Positions 9,179 to 18,227 of a stretch of 64,000 bases of DNA are shown here, piece after piece. The DNA is from Kistimonas asteriae (lineage in GTDB: Bacteria; Pseudomonadota; Gammaproteobacteria; Pseudomonadales; Endozoicomonadaceae), in the NCBI RefSeq assembly GCF_018263925.1, contig NZ_JAEVHF010000007.1, forward strand, positions 62,001 to 126,000, given 5' to 3'. The position numbers and the translations under genes are program-made. The first letter of the stretch is position 1. The number at the start of each line of letters is the position of its first letter. Below the pieces are notes generated by a model. That model saw only the letters and a list, made by a program, of their open reading frames with translations. It was not told the origin of the DNA and did not search any database.

Positions 9179-9199
9179 CAAATACCCAACCGGTATTTG
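9179..9199 (+). terminator. Hairpin between the periplasmic protein gene and the symporter gene
   Basis: CAAATACC-caacc-GGTATTTG, a perfect eight-base-pair stem with a five-base loop, lies 49 bases after the stop of the upstream gene. It has no T tract. It could end that transcript or be an operator for the symporter. The adjacent bases 9151-9175 carry further small palindromes (TGAAAATTTCA). Confidence 0.3.
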
Positions 9200-9326
9200 G
9201 GCATGCGAACTCTTCCTGCCTATGGTTGTCTTATCTATAAATCATCTAGAAAAACGGCAGGAATACAGTCAGTAGTTATTAACTCGGGACTGTCAGGAAT
9301 TGCCGGTAGTGGTAAGAGGCAACTTC

Positions 9327-10538
9327 ATGGGCAGACTCACATTGAACACAATGGTGCTACTTGGCGCCATGGCGGGCCTGGTCAGCGGACTGGGTGCGCC
9401 TCAACCGGTGCTGGACACTGCCGCGGTGGTATCCGACCTGTTTATCCGGCTGCTACGCCTGGTCAGCGCACCGATCATATTCTTTGCCCTGCTCTCAACC
9501 CTGACGGGAATGAAAAACACCACCCATGCCCGAAAGCTGGCGGGCATGGTGTTGAAATATTCCCTGCTGACGACATTGATTGCCGCCGCAATATCGCTGG
9601 CTGTCTTTCTGGTCGTTGACCCGGTTCGTGGTGTCACCGGGATTACCGGTACCACTGAAGGCACCGTGAGTGCTGGGTATGGACAATACCTGTTAAGCCT
9701 TATTCCGAATAGCTTCGTTGCCCCTTTTGTCGATAACCAGATTGTCAGTGTGCTGCTGCTGGCACTGTTACTCAGCATCTCCATTCTGTCACTGCCGGAA
9801 CGCAAGCGGGATATTCTCCATGAGCTGTTTGACAGCCTGTTCTCAGCCGTCATGCGCATGACCGGCCTGATACTGCTTCTGTTACCGCTAGCCGTCTGGG
9901 CCTTTGTGACCGATTTCTGCAAGACACTGGAAAATCAACAGATGCTGGCAGCGATCTCACTCTATGTCGCCTGCATACTCATTGCTAACCTGATTCAGGC
10001 CGTCATCGTGTTGCCCGGCATGCTCCTGTTCAAAGGATTGCCACCCTGGAAGATTTTCCGGGGCATATTGCCGACGTTGACGGTAGCGTTCTTTTCCAAA
10101 TCCTCCAGCGCCGCGTTACCCTCTGCGATGGAGAATGCCGAGAAAAAGCTTGGCATCAACAGTGAAATCTCCCGATTCAGCTTTCCGCTGTGCATTACCA
10201 TCAATATGAATGCCTGTGCGGCGTTTATATTGATCACCGTGCTGTTCGTATCCATGACCTATGGCGTGACCTATTCAGGACTGGAACTCATTAGCTGGAT
10301 CTTCATTGCGACATTAGCAGCATTTGGTAATGCTGGCGTGCCGATGGGCTGCTACCTGTTATCCAGCACCATTCTGGCTTCCATGAATATTCCGCTGAAT
10401 ATCATGGGCGTGATCCTGCCGGTTTATGCGCTCATTGATATGCTGGAAAGTGCCATTAACGTCTGGTCTGATACATGCGTCACCAGTATTATTAATAAAG
10501 AAGTAAACGAGGGTGATTATGTTGTTATCAACAATTAA
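9327..10538 (+). CDS. Dicarboxylate/amino acid:cation symporter (SDF/DAACS family)
   Basis: Inner-membrane secondary transporter of 403 residues that imports C4-dicarboxylates or acidic/neutral amino acids with Na+ or H+. The re-entrant serine-rich loop SKSSSAALPSAMENAEKKLG (about residue 257) and the transport-core segment TINMNACAAFILI are both present. The latter is altered from the common NMDGTA-type motif, so substrate preference is uncertain. Multiple hydrophobic helices span the rest. ATG 9327 is chosen because AAGAGG precedes it by seven bases; the longer frame begins at TTG 9300. It stands alone between two intergenic regions. Confidence 0.88.
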   Translation: MGRLTLNTMVLLGAMAGLVSGLGAPQPVLDTAAVVSDLFIRLLRLVSAPIIFFALLSTLTGMKNTTHARKLAGMVLKYSLLTTLIAAAISLAVFLVVDPVRGVTGITGTTEGTVSAGYGQYLLSLIPNSFVAPFVDNQIVSVLLLALLLSISILSLPERKRDILHELFDSLFSAVMRMTGLILLLLPLAVWAFVTDFCKTLENQQMLAAISLYVACILIANLIQAVIVLPGMLLFKGLPPWKIFRGILPTLTVAFFSKSSSAALPSAMENAEKKLGINSEISRFSFPLCITINMNACAAFILITVLFVSMTYGVTYSGLELISWIFIATLAAFGNAGVPMGCYLLSSTILASMNIPLNIMGVILPVYALIDMLESAINVWSDTCVTSIINKEVNEGDYVVINN

Positions 10539-10662
10539 AAGGCCTGTAACCCTTACATAAAACAACATTCATGATTTATTGCCAAGACAACAATGAATAA
10601 TTCCAACCAATAACACTGGCTCAGATAAAAAACACAACAAGTACATCTTGATGAAGAAAATG

Positions 10663-10687
10663 AGGCGTAGTTCATAGAGCTACGCCT
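10663..10687 (-). terminator. Rho-independent terminator of pepQ
   Basis: AGGCGTAG-N9-CTACGCCT stem begins eight bases past the pepQ stop, and read on the minus strand is followed by CATTTTCTTC. It may also catch transcripts from the convergent symporter gene. Confidence 0.6.
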
Positions 10688-10694
10688 TACGTAT

Positions 10695-12011
10695 TTAATG
10701 CTTTAAAGTCAAAAATGAGCGAGTAAGATTTTCTGTACCCCCATCCCTTACCAAAACCGTATCCTCAATCCGAATACCACCAAACGGCTTTAGCGACTCA
10801 ATACGGGGCCAGTTAAAGTCCGCACAACCTTCATGTTCACTTAGCAATTGATTAATGAAGTAAAGACCGGGTTCAATAGTAAACAACATATCGGCCTCAA
10901 TCGTACGCTGCAGACGCAATGCCGGATAATCCGGATGTCGACCTACCTGTGCACCATCAGAGCCTGTCAACCAGCCACCAACATCATGGGTCTGCAAACC
11001 GATCAAATGCCCAAGACCATGGGGGAAAAATGTCCGGGTATACCCACGGTCGTAAATAGTTTCAGCTGGCAGACGAACGATATCAAAATCACTTAGGATG
11101 CCTGCAATACGGCGGTGCATGACATCATGGAGTTCGCCATAGGACATACCCACCTGGATATCATCAATGATACCCAGCTGTTCAGCATTCATGCGTTCCA
11201 CCATGTCAGCAAAATCACCCTTTCCAGCGGCATAGGTGCGGGTAATATCAGCATGGTAATTCCGGAAACTGGCGCCGGCATCAATCAGAAATGCACGACG
11301 TTCCGCCGGCGGCTCCCGGTCGTAATCATCATAATGCAGTACCGCGCCATGCTCGTTCAGTGCCACGATATTGCCATACGGCAGCTCACACTCCCTGTGC
11401 CGGCTCGCTGCGAGATAGCGAAGGTGTATATCAAACTCAGAGAGCCCTTCATGAAAGGCGTCAACGGCCGCCTGATGCGCATGGGCGGCGATCCGGTTGG
11501 CTTCGCGCATGCAGGCCTGCTCATAGGGAGTTTTGTAAGCACGCATCCAGGTCAGGTAATGCATCAGTTCTGGCGGATTTACTGCACCTAATCCCCAACT
11601 ACTGAAGCGGCCATCTTCGTAACCCAGCAGCGCAAAACTGGATAGGTCCTGAGGCAGACAACCACGCAGCTGATCAGGGCTATTGATGACCTTGATCTCC
11701 TGTGCATTCGACCAAAAGGATTCCGCCGGTTCCGGTGCTACATGCCAGTAGTCACGGGGCTGATAATGCACCAGTTGCACGGTTTCTCCCGGGACAAAGA
11801 CCAGCATGGACTCCGGCGCCCCGCGTGATGGCACCCACTGCCGAAAGAAGGGGTTTCCCCAGAAAGGGAAGTCCTGGTCATCCTGAAAACGTCGGTCGGG
11901 AGCACCGGCCGGGATCAACACCCCGTGGTAACCTGCCAGCGCCAACCCTTCGGTATAACGTTCCACCAGTGTTGACACATGCCGGGAAAAGAGAGAGGTC
12001 CAGTCTGTCAT
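10695..12011 (-). CDS. pepQ: Xaa-Pro dipeptidase (M24 family)
   Basis: Cytoplasmic metallopeptidase that hydrolyses X-Pro dipeptides. At 438 residues it matches PepQ. The five metal ligands are visible in order: Asp in LIDAGASF, Asp in ADITRTY, His in HGLGHLIG, Glu in TIEPGLYF and Glu in IRIEDTV. The N-terminus MTDWTSLFSRHVSTL resembles that of E. coli PepQ. ATG 12011 is chosen over ATG 12020 because AGGAC sits at a better distance from it. It is a monocistronic gene with its own terminator, convergent with the symporter. Confidence 0.92.
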   Translation of the reverse strand: MTDWTSLFSRHVSTLVERYTEGLALAGYHGVLIPAGAPDRRFQDDQDFPFWGNPFFRQWVPSRGAPESMLVFVPGETVQLVHYQPRDYWHVAPEPAESFWSNAQEIKVINSPDQLRGCLPQDLSSFALLGYEDGRFSSWGLGAVNPPELMHYLTWMRAYKTPYEQACMREANRIAAHAHQAAVDAFHEGLSEFDIHLRYLAASRHRECELPYGNIVALNEHGAVLHYDDYDREPPAERRAFLIDAGASFRNYHADITRTYAAGKGDFADMVERMNAEQLGIIDDIQVGMSYGELHDVMHRRIAGILSDFDIVRLPAETIYDRGYTRTFFPHGLGHLIGLQTHDVGGWLTGSDGAQVGRHPDYPALRLQRTIEADMLFTIEPGLYFINQLLSEHEGCADFNWPRIESLKPFGGIRIEDTVLVRDGGTENLTRSFLTLKH

Positions 12012-12192
12012 TGATTGCATGTCCTGCTGCGAGCCGGGATGGCTCAGGATTATCAGTGCGCGATAGGGTTCAAACTGATGTTACTGGCCCAATACGACAC
12101 TTGCCAGACATTAACAAAATTTAATGAAGCGCCCATGCGGTGGTCATCTCACGCCATTTATACTGCACGCATCTGAACATGAGGATGTCTCC

Positions 12193-12801
12193 ATGGAAAA
12201 GCGACGGAGCACCGTAATGGCCAAGGCCATTCGCCAACCTGACAATCGCCGCCTGTACCCCGTTCTGTTTGCCCTGTTGCTACTGGCCGGCAGCCTGTCC
12301 ATTGGGCACGCCATGGCCGATTCACCCCGGGAACAAGCCCTGACCTGGCAGGCTCTGCAGCAGGCAACCTATACACCGGAGCAGGCACTGACCGACACAC
12401 TGCAGGCTTACCCTGGCCTGATCACTGAGTATGAAGTGGATGACGAAAATGGCCACCTGGTTTATGAACTGACGCAGGTTTCAGCGGACTTCCGGCAGGC
12501 TCGGGAACTGACCATTGATGCACTCACCGGAAAAATAGTGGAAAACAAGCCGGATGACCTCGACAACTGGCTACAGCAGCGTGACAATCGCATCAACGCA
12601 CTGCTGGCAAAAAGCACACCCTTGGTAGACATCCTGCGACGTTTCCAGGAAAACACCAACGGCCATGTGGTTGAAGCGGAGCTCAAATTGGACAAAGGCA
12701 TTCTCTTTTTTGAACTTGAGGTCAATCACGAAGGGAAAATCACCAAACACCTGGTGGATGCTGGCAGTGGAAAACCGATTCCGGTTTATGGCAATTTCTG
12801 A
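12193..12801 (+). CDS. PepSY-domain periplasmic protein linked to a two-component system
   Basis: A 202-residue exported protein: a basic start, a hydrophobic segment LYPVLFALLLLAGSLSIG and a predicted cleavage after AMA. The mature part carries two PepSY-like units, roughly residues 58-110 (ALTDTLQAYPGLITEYEVDDENG) and 130-200 (VVEAELKLDKGILFFELEVNHEG). PepSY domains are thought to modulate peptidases or sensors. ATG 12193 is chosen because GAGGA precedes it by seven bases. It is directly followed, after 18 bases, by a response regulator and a kinase, so it probably acts with that sensor in the periplasm; this is inference from context. Confidence 0.8.
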   Translation: MEKRRSTVMAKAIRQPDNRRLYPVLFALLLLAGSLSIGHAMADSPREQALTWQALQQATYTPEQALTDTLQAYPGLITEYEVDDENGHLVYELTQVSADFRQARELTIDALTGKIVENKPDDLDNWLQQRDNRINALLAKSTPLVDILRRFQENTNGHVVEAELKLDKGILFFELEVNHEGKITKHLVDAGSGKPIPVYGNF

Positions 12802-12819
12802 CAGCGCTGAGGCAGTTCC

Positions 12820-13497
12820 ATGAAAATTCTGGTGATCGAAGACGACACCACCACACGTAACTATATCGCCAAGGGATTCACGGAACAGGGGCACAGTGTC
12901 GATACTGCGGAAGACGGCCAGCAGGGTCTGCTGCTGGGACTGGAGAAACGCTACGATCTGATCACCCTGGACCGGATGCTGCCTGGCCTCGATGGCATGA
13001 AAGTGCTGGCATCCTTGCGCGCCTCGGATATTACCACGCCAGTATTGATCCTGAGCGCTATCGGGGATGTAGACGAACGGGTACGCGGGCTGCGTCAGGG
13101 CGGGGATGATTATATGACCAAACCCTTCGCCTTTGCCGAACTGTTGGCCCGGGCGGATCTCTTAATGGCCCGTGGCCAGCGTGAACCAGAGATGACCTCC
13201 ACACTGTCAGTCGACGATCTGGAACTCAATCTGATTACCCGTGACGTCCATCGCAGCGGCCGAACCATCGACCTGCAACCCCGAGAGTTTCTGTTGCTCC
13301 GCTACCTGATGGAACATGCAGGCCAGGTCGTCACCCGCACCCTGTTGTTCGAGGAGGTTTGGCATTACCACTTTGATCCCGGTACGAATGTGATTGACGT
13401 TCATATCGCCCGTCTTCGGCGCAAACTGGAAGCGGAACACGAATCTCGCCTCCTGCATACCGTGCGGGGCGTCGGCTACACGCTGAAGGCTTCCTGA
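12820..13497 (+). CDS. OmpR/PhoP-family response regulator
   Basis: Cytoplasmic transcription factor of 225 residues. The receiver domain has the acidic pair EDD at residues 7-9, phosphoacceptor Asp51 in LITLDRMLPG and the conserved lysine in YMTKPF (about residue 101). The C-terminal winged-helix DNA-binding domain includes LQPREFLLLRYLM and VIDVHIARLRRKLE. It sits between the PepSY gene and its kinase, 15 bases upstream of the kinase start, so the three genes look like one transcription unit. The N-terminal half resembles QseB/PmrA/CusR-type regulators; the target genes are unknown. Confidence 0.93.
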   Translation: MKILVIEDDTTTRNYIAKGFTEQGHSVDTAEDGQQGLLLGLEKRYDLITLDRMLPGLDGMKVLASLRASDITTPVLILSAIGDVDERVRGLRQGGDDYMTKPFAFAELLARADLLMARGQREPEMTSTLSVDDLELNLITRDVHRSGRTIDLQPREFLLLRYLMEHAGQVVTRTLLFEEVWHYHFDPGTNVIDVHIARLRRKLEAEHESRLLHTVRGVGYTLKAS

Positions 13498-13512
13498 AGC
13501 AAGGAATGATCA

Positions 13513-14862
13513 ATGAACCGGATTGCCTGGCGTTCCTCAGTCTGGCGCTACACCGCCATGTATACCGTGCTGGTACTGGTCATTATCAGCCTGCTGGCGG
13601 GTGCCACCTGGTGGCAGGCGATCCGTGCGCTGCAACACCAGCAGGAGCAGACCATTGCGCGGGAACTCGCCCAGTTCCGGGAATTGAGTGAAGATATTTC
13701 TCTGTCCGACTTTCAGCGTGCCGTATACGACAGGATGCGACTGTTCCGCCGCGTCATGATTGCCTGGGAGTCACCTGACGGCATGGTGGGTAATCTTAAT
13801 GCACTCCCTGAAAGCGTTCAGCCTTGGCCACAGGTAAGCCGGTTCATTATTTTCAGCCCGTCGCTGATTGACCACTCGCGGTTGCGTGAAGTGATTGGCA
13901 GCCGGATAGACACCCGATACGGTCCGGTTGTCCTGGCCATCGACAGCAGTGAACTGGACCGCGTCGCGGCCCGGGCCAAGCAGGCGGTCGCCCTGGCAAT
14001 GATTGGCGCGATCCTGCTAGCCAGTATTTTCGGCTTCATTCTCTCCCGCCGTTTGTTCCGCCGTATTGACAGTATCAACCGGATTACACAGGAGATTGAA
14101 GACGGGAAGTTATCGGCACGGCTCCCCGTGAATCCCCAGGGTGATGAGCTGGATTACCTGTCTGACCGGGTCAACCATATGCTCAACCGCATTGACGATA
14201 CAATGCATTCCATTCGCCACGTCACTGACAGTATTGCCCATGACCTTCGCACGCCACTGGCCCGGTTGCGCCTGCGACTGGAAAACCTGTTGATTGAACA
14301 GCCTGAAGACAGCCCGCTGGGTGATGAGCTTGAGATCACACTGGCCGAATTGGATCAAATACTGGCTACGTTCCAGGCAATACTGGAACTCTCCCGACTG
14401 GAACAGGGCGCCAGTCATCGACATTTTGAAACGCTCTCCATGCGAGAACTCTGGCAGGACGTCATTGAACTGGCAGAACCACAGGCTGAAGAAAAGCAAC
14501 AGACCATTGCCTTAAACGATAACGATGATTTCCAGATAGACGGCGACAGAAGTCTGCTTTTCCGGTTGTGTTACAACCTGCTGGATAACGCGATCAAGTA
14601 TTCGCCGGAAAAAAGTGCCATCGACATAACGATCAACCGCCATGCCTGGAGTATTGCCGATCAAGGCTCCGGTATCCCTGACGAGGAAAAACAGAAAGTC
14701 TTCCGGCGCCTGTACCGCATCGATAGCAGCCGAACTTTACCAGGCTATGGTTTGGGCCTCTCACTGGCTCAGGCGGTCGCAAGACTGCATGGCACCGAGA
14801 TCGAACTGACGGACAATCATCCCGGACTGAAAGTGACCATCACCTTCCCTGCACAACATTAA
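13513..14862 (+). CDS. Sensor histidine kinase, partner of the upstream response regulator
   Basis: Inner-membrane kinase of 449 residues. It has one membrane segment near residues 15-35, a periplasmic sensor of about 120 residues, and a second segment near 157-178 followed by a HAMP linker. The HisKA domain has phosphoacceptor His243 in SIAHDLRTPLARL. The ATPase domain has the N box YNLLDNAIKY and G boxes DQGSGIP and GYGLGLS. ATG 13513 follows AAGGA by eight bases. It belongs to the PepSY-regulator-kinase operon. The signal is unknown; PepSY-linked systems in other bacteria often respond to metals, peptides or envelope conditions. Confidence 0.92.
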   Translation: MNRIAWRSSVWRYTAMYTVLVLVIISLLAGATWWQAIRALQHQQEQTIARELAQFRELSEDISLSDFQRAVYDRMRLFRRVMIAWESPDGMVGNLNALPESVQPWPQVSRFIIFSPSLIDHSRLREVIGSRIDTRYGPVVLAIDSSELDRVAARAKQAVALAMIGAILLASIFGFILSRRLFRRIDSINRITQEIEDGKLSARLPVNPQGDELDYLSDRVNHMLNRIDDTMHSIRHVTDSIAHDLRTPLARLRLRLENLLIEQPEDSPLGDELEITLAELDQILATFQAILELSRLEQGASHRHFETLSMRELWQDVIELAEPQAEEKQQTIALNDNDDFQIDGDRSLLFRLCYNLLDNAIKYSPEKSAIDITINRHAWSIADQGSGIPDEEKQKVFRRLYRIDSSRTLPGYGLGLSLAQAVARLHGTEIELTDNHPGLKVTITFPAQH

Positions 14863-14886
14863 GCGCAGGAAAGGTGATCCTTTGTA

Positions 14887-16164
14887 TCAGAGCCGTCTGA
14901 CAACGTTTCGAATACCTTGCCCTAACAGGGCGAGATCGTCACGACTCATGATATAAGGGGGCATCACATAAACCAGCTTTCCGAACGGCCGGACCCAGAT
15001 ACCTTCTTCCACAAACATCGGTTGAACCGTTTGCATATCCACCGGTTCTTTCATTTCAACAACACCAATCGCGCCAAGTATGCGGACATCCTCAACCGTG
15101 GATAACTCGGCCAAAGGCTGCAGCTCTTCCTTCAGCGCCTCTTCAATGCCCTTGACCTGAGATTGCCATTCTCCACGATTCAGAATATCCAGGCTGGCAC
15201 CCGCAACACTGCAGGCCAGGGGATTCGCCATGAAGGTCGGGCCATGCATGAATACCCCATTATCCGAAATGGTATGGCTGACCTCATCCGTGCAAAGTGT
15301 TGCCGCCAGCGTCATGTATCCGCCGGTCAGGGCCTTGCCAAGACACATAATGTCCGGAGTCACGCCGGCCTGTTCACACGCAAAGAGCGTTCCTGTTCGC
15401 CCAAAGCCCGTGGCAATTTCATCCAGTATCAGTAATACACCAAATTCCCTGCAGAGTTCCTTCACGCGACGCAGGTATTCCGGAGAATAGAAGCGCATAC
15501 CACCTGCGCCCTGCACCACCGGCTCGAGAATAACCGCCACAAGGTCTTCATGGTGCTCACGGATCGCATCGGAAAACTCATCCAGGTAGCGTGCTTCCCA
15601 GGCATCGCCATACCGGCACTGCGGCGCTTCGACAAACACATGTTCAAGCAACATACCGCGGAACAGGCTGTGCATACCGTTGACCGGATCACACACCGCC
15701 ATCGCCCCCAGGGTATCGCCATGGTAGCCATTGCGAACCGTCAACAGGCGTTTCTTACGGGTATTGCCCAGGGATCGCCAGTACTGGATCGCCATTTTGA
15801 TGGCAACTTCTACGGAGACCGAGCCGGAATCCGCAAAAAAGACAGTAGACAGACCTTCCGGCGTCATGGCGACCAGTTTTTTAGCCAGCTCAATCGCCGG
15901 CTGATGGGTCAGCCCACCGAACATGACATGCGCCATATTCTGCGTTTGCCGTTCAATGGCAGCATTTAATTCAGGATGGTTATAACCATGGATCGTCGAC
16001 CACCAGGAGGACATCCCATCCACCAGCTCCCGGCCATCCGTCAATGTCAGCCTCACCCCTGAGGCTGACGCCACCGGGAATATCGGCAATCGGCGCGTGA
16101 CCGAGTTGTAAGGGTGCCAGATGTGTTTTGCATCAAAGGTCAGGTCTTCCTGACTCAGATCCAT
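14887..16164 (-). CDS. bioA: Adenosylmethionine-8-amino-7-oxononanoate aminotransferase
   Basis: PLP-dependent class III aminotransferase of biotin synthesis that transfers the amino group of S-adenosylmethionine to KAPA, giving DAPA, in the cytoplasm. It has about 425 residues. HIWHPYNS near the start, SSWWSTIHGYNHPE, GYHGDTLGAMAV, ILDEIATGFGRTG and the PLP lysine segment CLGKALTGGY are all present. The start is uncertain: ATG 16164 fits homologues (MDLSQEDLTFD), but an AAGAGG eight bases before TTG 16191 would add nine residues, and GTG 16200 is also in frame. No other bio genes are nearby. Confidence 0.93.
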   Translation of the reverse strand: MDLSQEDLTFDAKHIWHPYNSVTRRLPIFPVASASGVRLTLTDGRELVDGMSSWWSTIHGYNHPELNAAIERQTQNMAHVMFGGLTHQPAIELAKKLVAMTPEGLSTVFFADSGSVSVEVAIKMAIQYWRSLGNTRKKRLLTVRNGYHGDTLGAMAVCDPVNGMHSLFRGMLLEHVFVEAPQCRYGDAWEARYLDEFSDAIREHHEDLVAVILEPVVQGAGGMRFYSPEYLRRVKELCREFGVLLILDEIATGFGRTGTLFACEQAGVTPDIMCLGKALTGGYMTLAATLCTDEVSHTISDNGVFMHGPTFMANPLACSVAGASLDILNRGEWQSQVKGIEEALKEELQPLAELSTVEDVRILGAIGVVEMKEPVDMQTVQPMFVEEGIWVRPFGKLVYVMPPYIMSRDDLALLGQGIRNVVRRL

Positions 16165-16410
16165 GGCATTCTCATTGGAACTTGCTTGCAAAACGGCCAC
16201 CTCTTATCGATAAAAATCGCAATACTCATCCAGCCAGCTATACCCATCCGGTATCGCCAGCAGCAAGATACTTCAAAACCCAATAACCAGGCAGCCTATT
16301 ATATCTGCTCTCTATGAACAACACGGACAAAAGTGTCTGGAATGCCATCTACCCGCTGTAGTTGGATATAATTAAACAGATACACAAACCGCTGACCTGA
16401 CGATGCGTAT

Positions 16411-17241
16411 ATGGAAATACTCAATAGCGGATACCTCAAGGGCGACAGCCTGAAGGAAGCTCACCTGCCTTCCGTACTGGCCAAGGCGCTGGCAGCCATT
16501 GCCCAATACCATTACACGCCTGAAACACACGAATTTGACTACCAGGCCTGCGCCAACTCCAAAGCCTACGAGCACTATCTTCAGGTTGTGAATGCACTTC
16601 AGGACTTCGATCCCGCATCACTGACCGACATGGATGAGAAAGTGGCCTTCTGGCTCAACCTGTACAATGGTTTGGTGATACACAGCGTCATCCACCATGA
16701 GGTCTGCGGCAGCGTCAGGCATCACAACGGTTTCTATACCTATAACTGTTATAAACTCAAAGACCACCATTACAGCCTGGATGATATTGAACACGGCATC
16801 CTGCGCAGCAACAGCCCAAAATTTGCGTCCTTCTGGCGTCCCTTGAAAAAGAAGCACCCAGGTTATCAGCATGCATTGCCCGAGTTAGATGCAAGAATTC
16901 ATGCGGCCTTGTTCTGCGCCACGATATCCTGCCCTCTTTTACGTATTTATGACCCGGAACACCTGTCAAAGAGACTCGATGATACCGTCTCTGACTACCT
17001 GTTGACCTATGTCTCTTTCCATGCTGGCAAGCAACTTCTGACACTGCCTAAAACCTTTTACTGGTACCGGAAAGACTTCGGGTCAGACCGTGAGCTGATC
17101 GCCTTTGTCAGGGAAAAACATCCATCCAGTAATGTACGGCAGGCGCTGGCAAAAGCAGGGGACAACATCAAGTTCGATTACCGTGATTTCGACTGGAGTC
17201 TGAACGCAACCCGATACCAATGGCAGCAATCCGAGCTGTAA
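16411..17241 (+). CDS. DUF547 family protein, first of a tandem pair
   Basis: A 276-residue soluble protein of the DUF547 family, whose biochemical role is not established. Family segments are KVAFWLNLYNGLVIH (about residue 75), YSLDDIEHGILR (about residue 117) and RIHAALFCATISCP (about residue 165), the last being the Cys/His-containing core. It has no signal peptide. The copy 18 bases downstream is similar along its whole length, so the pair arose by duplication. Here the core reads ATISCP where the neighbour has the more usual GTRSCP, suggesting divergence of the active region. Confidence 0.85.
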   Translation: MEILNSGYLKGDSLKEAHLPSVLAKALAAIAQYHYTPETHEFDYQACANSKAYEHYLQVVNALQDFDPASLTDMDEKVAFWLNLYNGLVIHSVIHHEVCGSVRHHNGFYTYNCYKLKDHHYSLDDIEHGILRSNSPKFASFWRPLKKKHPGYQHALPELDARIHAALFCATISCPLLRIYDPEHLSKRLDDTVSDYLLTYVSFHAGKQLLTLPKTFYWYRKDFGSDRELIAFVREKHPSSNVRQALAKAGDNIKFDYRDFDWSLNATRYQWQQSEL

Positions 17242-17259
17242 GAATGTCAGGAATCGACT

Positions 17260-18075
17260 ATGCATATACTCAATGACCGCTACGTAGATCCAAAAACAAT
17301 CAATGCGTCAGCCCTGCCTAAGGAACTCGCAGCCAGGCTCGGCGATCTTTATCAGCGGTTTTATAATGAAGCACTGCATGAATTTGACTATCTTGCCTGC
17401 GAGCATTCTCAGGAATTTGCACGCTACCTCCAAACCGTAGAAGGGCTGACAGCCTTTCACCCCAAACAGTTAACGGACCATAACACGCGTCTGGCTTTCT
17501 GGCTGAATCTGTACAACGGCCTGGCAATACACGACATCATTCACAACAACATTGGCGATAGTATTAATAGCTGCAAAACCTTTTTTACCAAAAACGGTTA
17601 CCAGCTGGCTGAAGGGGTCTATTCCCTGGATGATATTGAGCATGGCATCTTGCGCAATAACCATCCCAAGTATGCGTCTCTCCTGCTCCCTCTCAGCAAA
17701 GATCATCCGGGCCGAAAACACTGCCTGCCCGACATTGATCCACGGATTCATGCAGCCCTCTTTTGCGGAACACGTTCCTGTCCGGATCTCAGGGTCTTTC
17801 ACCCTGATACCATTGATGCCGAGCTAGATGCCATTACCCGGTTATACCTTGCCAACAACGTATTCTTTGAACCCGATACCGCAACGCTTAACCTGCCCCA
17901 GAAGTTTCACTGGTATCGTGACGATTTCGGCTCCAAAAAGCAGATGCTGGCCCTGATCTGCAAGAATCACTCAAAGCCTGAAGTCCGCTATGGCATTCAG
18001 GAAACCAGTGACAAGCTGAAGATCCATCACATAAACCATGACTGGCGACTCAATCAATCCAGCAGTCTTCGCTAA
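17260..18075 (+). CDS. DUF547 family protein, second of a tandem pair
   Basis: A 271-residue paralogue of the preceding gene. Matching segments are RLAFWLNLYNGLAIH, YSLDDIEHGILRNN and RIHAALFCGTRSCP. The FCGTRSCP core is closer to the family norm than that of the first copy. No signal peptide or membrane segment is seen. The genes are 18 bases apart and presumably cotranscribed. Function is unknown; in other organisms DUF547 proteins occur in many contexts and no reaction is assigned. Confidence 0.85.
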   Translation: MHILNDRYVDPKTINASALPKELAARLGDLYQRFYNEALHEFDYLACEHSQEFARYLQTVEGLTAFHPKQLTDHNTRLAFWLNLYNGLAIHDIIHNNIGDSINSCKTFFTKNGYQLAEGVYSLDDIEHGILRNNHPKYASLLLPLSKDHPGRKHCLPDIDPRIHAALFCGTRSCPDLRVFHPDTIDAELDAITRLYLANNVFFEPDTATLNLPQKFHWYRDDFGSKKQMLALICKNHSKPEVRYGIQETSDKLKIHHINHDWRLNQSSSLR

Positions 18076-18227
18076 ACATGAACCGGCTCAAAGACAAAAG
18101 CCCCAATAGCAACGCTAAATATTACGATTGGTATTACACTCGCTCATCATGGCGAGGTCGCCTACAATAGCGGCCTTTTTCTTCCCTTGTCGCAAAAAAG
18201 GGAGCCAGCAGCGAGTACCGACACACC

